From Anaerozeibacter sp031551775 (GTDB lineage: Bacteria; Bacillota; Clostridia; Christensenellales; Aristaeellaceae): a stretch of DNA of 64,000 bases. The translations under genes and the position numbers were made by a program. The DNA is taken from NCBI GenBank assembly GCA_031551775.1, contig JAVBND010000017.1:1-64000 (forward strand). Direction: 5' to 3'. The notes beneath the pieces were generated by a model. The model was not told the DNA's origin and did no database searches. It worked only from the letters and a program-made list of their open reading frames with translations. Shown here piece by piece: positions 57,792 through 64,000 of the stretch. Each line of letters begins with the position of its first letter. Positions within the stretch are counted from its first letter, which is position 1.

Positions 57792-59293
57792 ACGTCCTCC
57801 TTTTCAAGGCCCATCATGTAGCGCGTGATGGTTTCTTCATTGATATCTGCGCCGGTAAGAATTGCGCTTACGTTGTTTTCGTACATGACCAGCACTTTGT
57901 CGCTCATGCCGATGACCTCCATGAGGTCGGTTGAATACATGATGACCGCGACGCCTGAATCCGCGAGGCTTCGCATGAGGTAGTAGATCTCGCGCTTGCT
58001 GCCCACGTCGATGCCCTTGGTGGGCTCGTTGAACAGGATGACCTTGGGATTTGTGGCCAGTTCCTTGGCCAGCACAACCTTCTGCTGATTGCCGCCGGAA
58101 AGCTCGCACGCCTCCTGTTGCGCGCCGCGCATTTTGATGTTTAGCTTGTTCCTATACGCATCCACCAGCTCGCGCTCGGCGGCCTGGTCGATGAACAGGC
58201 CAAATTTGCGCCTCTGTGATATAGAGCCGATGGCGATGTTGCTGCGGATGCTTTGCTCAAGCATCAGCCCTTCCTGTTTGCGGTCACTGGGCACCAGCGC
58301 CACGCCATTGGCTACGGCCATGGAGCTCGAGCGAATGGCGACCTCTTTGCTGTGGATGCGTATTTTGCCGCCGTGCACGTGATGAAGGCCCGATATGGCG
58401 TTGATGAATTCCGTCTGGCCGTGGCCGGTCAGGCCCGCGATGCCGACAACTTCGCCCTTAAACGCCTTGAGACTGATGGGCTGGGCGCCGGGGTGGAAGA
58501 GGAACCGTTCAAGTTCAAGGATGACCTCATCGGTCGGCGCGTCCAGATGGGGCGGATAGATGTCCTGCAGCGGGCGGCCAACCAGCTTCGTGATCAACTC
58601 GTCGGTGGTAAGGCCCGCTACCGGCATGGTGCCGACGTGTTTGCCGTCTTTGAGGATGGTCATATCATCGCCGATCTCAAACATTTCCTCGATGCGGTGG
58701 CTGATGAATATGACAGCCTTACCCTCTTGGGTTAGCTTGCGGATGATTCTAAACAGCAGTTGCACTTCATCTGTAGCCAAGGCGGAGGTGGGCTCATCCA
58801 AGATGATGATTTCCGGGTCGCGCACCAGCACCTTGAGAATCTCCACCAGTTGCTTCTGACCAACTGATAGCCGGTCGACGATGACCGACGGGTCGATGTC
58901 AATCTCGTACTTTTCGAGGTAGTGCTTAAGCACCTTCATCTGCACGTTGCGGTCAATGAAAGCACCTTTCTTCTTTTCCTTGCTCAGGAAGATGTTTTCA
59001 AAGACCGTCAACTCGTTGATCTGAGTCAACTCCTGGAATACCATGGCGATGCCGGCGGCTTGAGAATCGGTCGGGCCGTGAAACTGCACGCGCTTTCCAC
59101 GCAGGCGAATCGTGCCCTCATCCGGCACATAAATGCCAGCCAGGATTTTCAGGATGGTACTCTTGCCGGCGCCATTCTCACCGGCGAGTACATGTACCTT
59201 GCCCTTTTCACAGGAGAAGCTGACATCGTTAAGCGCGCTCACGCCAGCGAACCGCTTGGTGATGTGCTCCATGCGTAAGATACTCTCAGGCAT
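57788..59293 (-). CDS. Sugar ABC transporter ATP-binding protein, RbsA-like (system 2)
   Basis: Tandem ABC ATPase of 501 residues. First domain Walker A GENGAGKST near 38 and Walker B EIIILDEP near 160; second domain signature LSGGNQQKV near 393 and Walker B VILFNEP near 412, with degenerate second Walker A (GLTGHGQTE, near 287). It is clearly related in family to the ATPase of system 1 but is divergent in sequence, so it is not a recent duplicate. Confidence 0.92.
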   Translation of the reverse strand: MPESILRMEHITKRFAGVSALNDVSFSCEKGKVHVLAGENGAGKSTILKILAGIYVPDEGTIRLRGKRVQFHGPTDSQAAGIAMVFQELTQINELTVFENIFLSKEKKKGAFIDRNVQMKVLKHYLEKYEIDIDPSVIVDRLSVGQKQLVEILKVLVRDPEIIILDEPTSALATDEVQLLFRIIRKLTQEGKAVIFISHRIEEMFEIGDDMTILKDGKHVGTMPVAGLTTDELITKLVGRPLQDIYPPHLDAPTDEVILELERFLFHPGAQPISLKAFKGEVVGIAGLTGHGQTEFINAISGLHHVHGGKIRIHSKEVAIRSSSMAVANGVALVPSDRKQEGLMLEQSIRSNIAIGSISQRRKFGLFIDQAAERELVDAYRNKLNIKMRGAQQEACELSGGNQQKVVLAKELATNPKVILFNEPTKGIDVGSKREIYYLMRSLADSGVAVIMYSTDLMEVIGMSDKVLVMYENNVSAILTGADINEETITRYMMGLEKEDV

Positions 59294-59330
59294 GTAATTC
59301 CCCCCAATCCATCGTTAAGCAACCTTTTCC

Positions 59331-59424
59331 AATTGCCTTATGAAAAGCGGCCGGCAGATGCGGCTACCCGACCGCTTTTCACAAGGCAATTAGGTGTCAA
59401 GCCCCCGGTTTCCCGGAGGCTTGA
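59331..59424 (-). other. Two stem-loops between binding-protein and ATPase genes of system 2
   Basis: Stem 1: 20-base arms 59331-59350 and 59372-59391, all paired except two positions. Stem 2: TCAAGCC (59397-59403) and GGCTTGA (59418-59424) with an inner CCGG pairing. On the minus-strand transcript they follow the binding-protein gene directly and lack T-runs. Such stems block 3' decay and let the binding protein be made in excess over the membrane parts. Confidence 0.75.
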
Positions 59425-59445
59425 CAGACCATAATTCAGACGGTG

Positions 59446-60459
59446 TTATTTGACCGCGAACAGCTTGGTCAGGTTTTCCTCCGTCAGGCGGCTGCCGCCC
59501 CAATAGGAATCCGGCAGGTTCTCGCGATAGTAGTCGTGGATGTTCTCGGCGGTGATGATGTCCATTTCCATGCTGGACTGATCAAATACGACTTCCTTGC
59601 CGTCAAGCGCGTCGATCAGCACGTTCATCGCGTCAACGACCATCGCACAGTCATACACGGGGGCGACCGAGTCAAACTTGTCAACACCTTCGTATTTGAG
59701 CCACGAGGCCATGAAGCCGTTGCCGGATTCGCCCGCCATCGGAACCAGGGGACGGCCCGCAGCGATGAAAGCGTCGATCGCGCCCTGGGTCATCGCGCCG
59801 CCCTGAGACCACACGCCGTCGATCTGGGGATTGGCGGAGAGCAGGGATTCGGTTGCGGCTTTTCCGTCGGCGTAGTCCCAGTTGCCGTAGGCTTCTCCCA
59901 CGATCCCTATGCCCGGATATTGGTCAAAGACGGCCTTGGCGCCTTCCCAGCGGCCCGCACAGATGGGGTTGCCCGCCACGCCCTGCAGCACGATGATCTT
60001 GCCTTCGCCACCCAGGGCTTCGACCAGGAACTGGGCGCCAATTTGGCCGAAGTCGAAGTCGGACTGGTTGACCTTGGCCACCAGATTTTTGGTGCTCGGC
60101 AGCGCATTGAAGGCGACAACCTTGATTCCGGCCTCCTCAGCCTCTTCAATGACCTGATTGAGCGCAGTGTCATTGACGACGGCGATCAGGATGCCGTCCA
60201 CGCGCTTGGAGATCAAATCCTGCATATCGGAGATCTGCTTGGAAGCGTCGGCGTCGGCGTTGGTCTCATAGTATTCGGAGATGATGCCCTCTTCCTTCAA
60301 CGCCTCGGCGGCCTGCTCGAATTCGGCAACCATCTGGAAACGCCAAGTCTCGCCCAGCGAGTTGTTGCAAAGGGCAATCTTGTAGCCCTCGGCCAGGGCA
60401 ACACCGCTCATTGTGAGTGACAGCGCGAATACCAGGACCATGGCAAACAGCTTTTTCAT
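59446..60459 (-). CDS. Sugar ABC transporter substrate-binding protein (system 2)
   Basis: Peripla_BP_4 protein of 337 residues. Signal peptide 1-24 (KK, hydrophobic run, VALAEG), no lipobox. ALCNNSLGETWRFQMVAEFE near 29-48 and DGILIAVVNDTALNQVIEEA near 89-108 are the ligand-facing blocks; NFDYADGK-like and GGAMTQGAIDAF motifs follow. The start at 60459 has GAGGAGGACTTATCC upstream; the open frame extends 28 codons further without one. It heads the minus-strand block 60.5-53.2 kb and is divergent from the sensor operon at 60801. Confidence 0.9.
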   Translation of the reverse strand: MKKLFAMVLVFALSLTMSGVALAEGYKIALCNNSLGETWRFQMVAEFEQAAEALKEEGIISEYYETNADADASKQISDMQDLISKRVDGILIAVVNDTALNQVIEEAEEAGIKVVAFNALPSTKNLVAKVNQSDFDFGQIGAQFLVEALGGEGKIIVLQGVAGNPICAGRWEGAKAVFDQYPGIGIVGEAYGNWDYADGKAATESLLSANPQIDGVWSQGGAMTQGAIDAFIAAGRPLVPMAGESGNGFMASWLKYEGVDKFDSVAPVYDCAMVVDAMNVLIDALDGKEVVFDQSSMEMDIITAENIHDYYRENLPDSYWGGSRLTEENLTKLFAVK

Positions 60460-60800
60460 GGATAAGTCCTCCTCTTTTCTGCGTTTTGAGGCGCATGGCC
60501 TCTTGGCATCCTGAGAATAACACAATTTCAGGTAGGGGTACATCGATTTTGATTCATTTTAAGTTCAATATCATTGGAATTGGCGATTATGATATTTGAA
60601 ACCGTCTGAGGGCGTGCTATAATATGTACAGTTGAGAAAACCACTGGATCAATTCGAAGTGTGCTATAATAAATCCTGCCAAACGAATGAAATTGTTGGT
60701 TGAAAATTATGGATACAAACTAAATGATGATGGATGGGGTCGAAGTCATAATAACGGCCGCATGGAATTGGCATGAGGACAATCACAGAGGAGAGAGGAT
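60460..60800. other. Divergent control region between system 2 and the sensor operon
   Basis: No gene is supported. It holds the leader of the binding-protein gene on the minus strand and two TATAAT-type promoters on the plus strand. The 11-bp sequence GTGCTATAATA occurs twice, 47 bases apart (60614-60624 and 60661-60671). The probable target site of the response regulator should lie here, but no repeat pair could be assigned with confidence. Confidence 0.5.
60596..60623 (+). promoter_or_regulatory. Promoter of the sensor operon (upstream copy)
   Basis: TTGAAA (60596-60601), 16 bases, TATAAT (60618-60623). A second TATAAT at 60665-60670 in an identical 11-base context has no good -35, so it may need an activator. 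Confidence 0.6.
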
Positions 60801-61817
60801 ATGCCGCGCAGACGAAGGACTCTGGCGATCCTATCGATCGCAGCGTTGTTGATTGCAGCGCTGCTGACGACATGGTTGGTATCTCGCAGGGGGCATGAGC
60901 CTTCCGGTGCTGGGACAATTGAGGTGGATGCGGAAGAGGGAACGACACGGGTCGGCTTTTCCATGGCGGAAACCCGCAATTCCTGGACGACGGAGCTGGT
61001 GGATCACATGTCGAATACGGCGAGGGTGCATGACATGGAAATAGTTTTTCATGACCTCGAAGAAAAGACCAGTGAGGCACAGCTGGCTGATGCGCTTGCG
61101 ATGCTTGATGATGGCATAGACTATCTGGTGCTTCTGCCCAGGATTACAGACATCATCCCTGAGATCGTCGAGGCGGCCGACGCACGGGAGATCCCCGTCG
61201 TACTGATCTGCAGTGACTTGAATTTCCGCGACCGGTGCAGCGGCTTCATCTCCATCGATTACGAGCTGGAGGGCAGGCTGTGCGCCAAAGAACTGGCCAG
61301 GAAGTACAATCAGGGGATCTGTAATATTGTGGAGATTCTTGGACCTGAGGATTCCTCCATTGCGACCCAGCGAGAAAAGGGTTTTCGTAGCGAGCTGGAA
61401 AACTACCCGTGGCTGCGCATCGTCGAATCGGTTCAGGGTGACTTTAACCGCGTTTCAGCGGAGGATGAAATCACGGACTTGATCGGCAGGATGCCCAAGG
61501 GCAGTTTTCAGGCGGTGTTTGCCTGTAGCGATGAGGATGGGCTAGGTGCGCTGAGCGCGCTGAAGCTTGCGGGCTACAAGCCTGGTCAGGAGGTTTCCAT
61601 CGTATCTGTCAATGGCATTCAGGATGCACTCAAGGCACTGATTGCCGGAGAATACACGGCCACCATCGAGAGCGGAAAGAACCTGGGAGAGCAAGTCGTC
61701 ATCATGGTAGAGCGCCTGCGAAACCAGTATCGGAAGTCCCGCTACTGGGTCGTTCCTTATCATATCTACAATGAGCAGTCTGAAGCCTGGGCGCTGAACG
61801 CTGCGTTGTACTGGTAG
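60801..61817 (+). CDS. Membrane-anchored sugar-binding sensor protein (Peripla_BP_4-like)
   Basis: Protein of 338 residues. One N-terminal membrane anchor (about 8-28, after PRRRR) with no cleavage or lipobox motif, then a periplasmic-binding-type domain from about 48 (TRVGFSMAETRNSWTTELVD) to 330. It is first in an operon with a YesM-type kinase and a YesN-type regulator. In comparable Firmicutes systems such a protein senses the sugar outside the cell and signals through the kinase. Its orientation next to importer system 2 suggests it senses that ligand. AGGAGAGAGGAT precedes the ATG. Confidence 0.8.
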   Translation: MPRRRRTLAILSIAALLIAALLTTWLVSRRGHEPSGAGTIEVDAEEGTTRVGFSMAETRNSWTTELVDHMSNTARVHDMEIVFHDLEEKTSEAQLADALAMLDDGIDYLVLLPRITDIIPEIVEAADAREIPVVLICSDLNFRDRCSGFISIDYELEGRLCAKELARKYNQGICNIVEILGPEDSSIATQREKGFRSELENYPWLRIVESVQGDFNRVSAEDEITDLIGRMPKGSFQAVFACSDEDGLGALSALKLAGYKPGQEVSIVSVNGIQDALKALIAGEYTATIESGKNLGEQVVIMVERLRNQYRKSRYWVVPYHIYNEQSEAWALNAALYW

Positions 61818-61827
61818 GTGGCAATGC

Positions 61828-63621
61828 ATGAAGAAACTTAAGTCTTTCATCAGCCGCTCGATCAGCCGCAGGCTGTTCTGCTATTTTGCCGTCATCGCAC
61901 TGATTCCGCTGGTGCTTGAGGTGGTGACACTGGCGATCAATACCGGCATCAGCCGTCGGTTTGTGGTCGATTCAGCTCAGTTGAGGCTTGAGTCCGCGAT
62001 CACGCGGCTCGAGAAGGTCTTCGACGAGGCACAGATGGTTTCCAGGAGCCTGCAGAGCCATGCGATCTTCCAGTCACGCATGCGTCAGACCTATACCACG
62101 CAGGCAGAGCAGTTCTCCGATGAGCTGGAAGCCAACATGGAATTGTTCAGCATCCTGAGCGGGCACTCCACGCTGGCCGGTGTCTATTTGCTGGGCACAA
62201 ACGGGCTGTGCTGCAAGTCGAACGCACACTCCTTCCTGTATAGCAATTACTTTGGACAGCCTTGGTTTCAAGATACAATCAGAGCGGGCGCGGGACAGTG
62301 GCATCCCATGCACGACAAAAGTCTGGTGACGCGGACCGCCAACAACAGCCTTATCAGCTATACTGAGCCCTACATCAACCGTGCGACAGGGCTGTGCAAT
62401 GGCGTCATCGTCACGGAGATCAACAGGGATGTGCTGACGGATATCTTTTCAGACGCCCGCGACAACGGCATGTACCTGCTGCTGGATACAGACATGGGAC
62501 TGATGTACAATACGGACGCTGGGTGGGCTACGCCAAAAGTAATTGACCGGATTAGCGCGCGGATCACAGATACCTTCGACAGCGGCGCCGCATCTGTGGT
62601 AACCTTGGAAGTGGATGGCGCGCTGGTAGTCTATCAGCGCTCCGCAAACACCGGTTGGCTTCTGGTAGGCGTCGTGCCCGCATTCTACATCAATCAGGGC
62701 GGGATGACGATGATCAGCATCGGCATCTGTTGTGCAGGCCTGGTGGTGCTGGCGGGCATCGGGTTTTCTCTTAGGGTTTCCCGCTCCTTCACCCGGCCGA
62801 TCATCGATGTCACCAATGCCATGGCGGTGGTGGAGGAGGGCGATCTAAGTTTGCGGCTGGAGGTGGTTGGCGAGGATGAGACGGCCAAGCTTTCTCAGGG
62901 TTTTAACCACATGCTCAGGCAGATCAACCGATTGATGGACTCTACCTATGAGCAGCAGAGCATGCTGCGCCGGTCGGAGTTCAAAGCACTCCAGTCGCAG
63001 ATCAATCCGCATTTCCTGTACAATTCACTGGATTCCATAGCTTGGCTTATCCGCATGGAGCAGCTGGGTGATGCCAAGAAGATGGTGCAGAGCCTGTCAA
63101 CACTGTTTCGCATCGCACTGAGCAATGGTCACGAGCTGATACCGATTGAATCTGAGCTTAAGCACCTTAACAGCTATATTGTGATCCAATCTATTCGCTA
63201 TAGCAAGAAGTTTACCTTCGACATCCAAATGGATGAGGGTCTGGGCGAGTACGTGACGCTCAAGCTGATGCTTCAGCCATTGGTGGAAAACTGCATCTAC
63301 CACGGGCTTTGCGTGGAGAAGCCCACCATCCACATCCATGTCACCGTAGAGGAGAAAGACGACTGCATCATCTTCAGCGTCAGCGACGATGGCGCTGGCA
63401 TGCCGGCTCAGAAGTTAGAGGAGCTCATGGCGAGTATCCGCGAGATGCCCAAGGAGCATGGCGTCGCCAAGGATATCTCTGGCGGCTATGGGCTAAACAA
63501 CATCAATGGGCGCGTGCGTGTCTACTTTGGAGAACAGTACGGAATGACCATCGCCTCGAAAGCGACGGAGGGAACGACAGTTGCCATTCGGATTCCCAAG
63601 CTGAAAGAAGCGGAACTATAA
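61828..63621 (+). CDS. YesM-type sensor histidine kinase
   Basis: Membrane kinase of 597 residues. Helix 1 about 16-36, an extracellular sensing domain (about 40-285), helix 2 about 290-313, then a HAMP domain (about 314-368). The His_kinase (PF06580) block FKALQSQINPHFLYNSLDSI (near 388-407) holds the phospho-acceptor His. The HATPase domain has VENCIYHG, SDDGAGMP and GYGLNNINGRV. The gene lies 10 bases after the sugar-binding sensor gene and 20 bases before the response regulator gene, forming one signalling operon. No enzyme motif is missing. Confidence 0.92.
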   Translation: MKKLKSFISRSISRRLFCYFAVIALIPLVLEVVTLAINTGISRRFVVDSAQLRLESAITRLEKVFDEAQMVSRSLQSHAIFQSRMRQTYTTQAEQFSDELEANMELFSILSGHSTLAGVYLLGTNGLCCKSNAHSFLYSNYFGQPWFQDTIRAGAGQWHPMHDKSLVTRTANNSLISYTEPYINRATGLCNGVIVTEINRDVLTDIFSDARDNGMYLLLDTDMGLMYNTDAGWATPKVIDRISARITDTFDSGAASVVTLEVDGALVVYQRSANTGWLLVGVVPAFYINQGGMTMISIGICCAGLVVLAGIGFSLRVSRSFTRPIIDVTNAMAVVEEGDLSLRLEVVGEDETAKLSQGFNHMLRQINRLMDSTYEQQSMLRRSEFKALQSQINPHFLYNSLDSIAWLIRMEQLGDAKKMVQSLSTLFRIALSNGHELIPIESELKHLNSYIVIQSIRYSKKFTFDIQMDEGLGEYVTLKLMLQPLVENCIYHGLCVEKPTIHIHVTVEEKDDCIIFSVSDDGAGMPAQKLEELMASIREMPKEHGVAKDISGGYGLNNINGRVRVYFGEQYGMTIASKATEGTTVAIRIPKLKEAEL

Positions 63622-63641
63622 TTTCAAGGAGCGTGTGAGAC

Positions 63642-64000
63642 GTGTATAGGGCGATTTTATGCGACGATGATGAGATTATCTCCCGCGGCCTTAGCCTTTG
63701 CGTTCCCTGGGAGGCGCTGGGCATAGAGTTTTGTGGTTACCGCAACAACGGGCTTGAGGCCAAACAACTGCTGGACGAGGTTCAGCCGGACATTCTGATG
63801 AGCGACATTTGCATGCCGTTCATGGACGGCCTGCAGCTCACAGAGTACGCTAAGTCCGTAAACCCGAACATAAAAGTGATCATCTTTAGCGGCTATGATG
63901 ATTTTCGCTTTGCTCAAAAGGCGATTCGCGTTGGCGCCATGGACTATATGCTCAAGCCCGTGGATGACGAGGCATTGCAAATGCTGCTGAAGCGAGCTAC
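63642..64000 (+). CDS. Response regulator, YesN-like, cut by the window end
   Basis: Partial gene, 119 codons visible, open to the end of the window. Starts with GTG (CAAGGAGCGTGTGAGAC upstream). Receiver domain: AILCDDDEIISRGL (acidic pocket Asp near 8-10), ILMSDICMPFMDGLQL (phospho-acceptor Asp near 55), VIIFSGYDDF (Ser near 84) and MLKPVDDEAL (Lys near 106). The pairing with a YesM-type kinase predicts an AraC-type DNA-binding domain beyond the window. It probably controls importer system 2 and the sugar-acid genes. Confidence 0.88.
   Translation, partial: MYRAILCDDDEIISRGLSLCVPWEALGIEFCGYRNNGLEAKQLLDEVQPDILMSDICMPFMDGLQLTEYAKSVNPNIKVIIFSGYDDFRFAQKAIRVGAMDYMLKPVDDEALQMLLKRA

Noticed and set aside
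59443..60420. Plus-strand open frame of 325 codons across the second binding-protein gene
   Set aside because: Mirror of a clear binding-protein gene with a signal peptide and ribosome site on the other strand.

Overview
The window looks like chromosomal DNA of a high-GC anaerobic member of the Clostridia (Firmicutes). The pointers are the IreB-RuvX-DUF1292 gene string, a Phe T-box leader upstream of pheST, KtrAB potassium uptake, YesM/YesN-type two-component genes, strong AGGAGG ribosome sites and sigma-A promoters (TTGACA-17-TATAAT). This is inferred from gene content only; no rRNA or other taxonomic marker gene lies in the window.

Layout. 1-3.8 kb is mobile or decaying DNA: an amidoligase gene with a foreign C-terminal tail, an XRE-type regulator and a complete IS1182-family element inserted just upstream of a chromosomal AI-2E-family permease gene. 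3.9-12.8 kb is housekeeping: AI-2E permease, ireB, ruvX, DUF1292, a phosphodiesterase-like protein, ktrA/ktrB on the minus strand, then a T-box leader with a UUC specifier and pheS-pheT. 12.9-26.3 kb holds a secreted protein and an eight-gene, tightly overlapping envelope operon: a very large secreted/membrane protein, ABC ATPase, ABC permease, a coiled-coil membrane protein, MoxR ATPase, DUF58 and two VWA membrane proteins. 26.4-29.8 kb carries small stress/unknown genes, an MFS exporter and a MarR regulator.

29.9-34.8 kb is a compact secreted flavin redox operon: an exported nitroreductase-fold protein, an exported protein with two FMN-attachment motifs, an exported ApbE flavin transferase and an exported FMN_bind plus FAD reductase whose usual fumarate-site motifs are not recognisable. 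A perfect palindrome lies inside its promoter, next to the marR gene.

34.9-37.5 kb is a second decayed island: an IS110-family remnant, a complete IS5-family element, a DUF3825 pseudogene and a MarR gene. The same rare palindrome lies at the MarR promoter and upstream of the pseudogene.

37.6-64 kb is a large catabolic island in four transcription blocks, probably for an unusual sugar acid or lactone. It has two complete sugar-type ABC importers, an amidohydrolase, a DapA-family enzyme, Ldh2, SDR and D-2-hydroxyacid dehydrogenases, a RraA-like protein, an isochorismatase-fold protein lacking catalytic residues, a LarA-family nickel-pincer enzyme, two cyclase-family metal hydrolases, a DgoK kinase, a PfkB (KDG-type) kinase and a KDPG aldolase fused to a VOC-like domain. 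It ends with a membrane-anchored sugar-binding protein, a YesM-type histidine kinase and a response regulator cut by the window edge. The two kinases plausibly feed the single aldolase. A sugar-acid dehydratase of the IlvD or enolase families and the LarB/C/E cofactor genes are not in the window.
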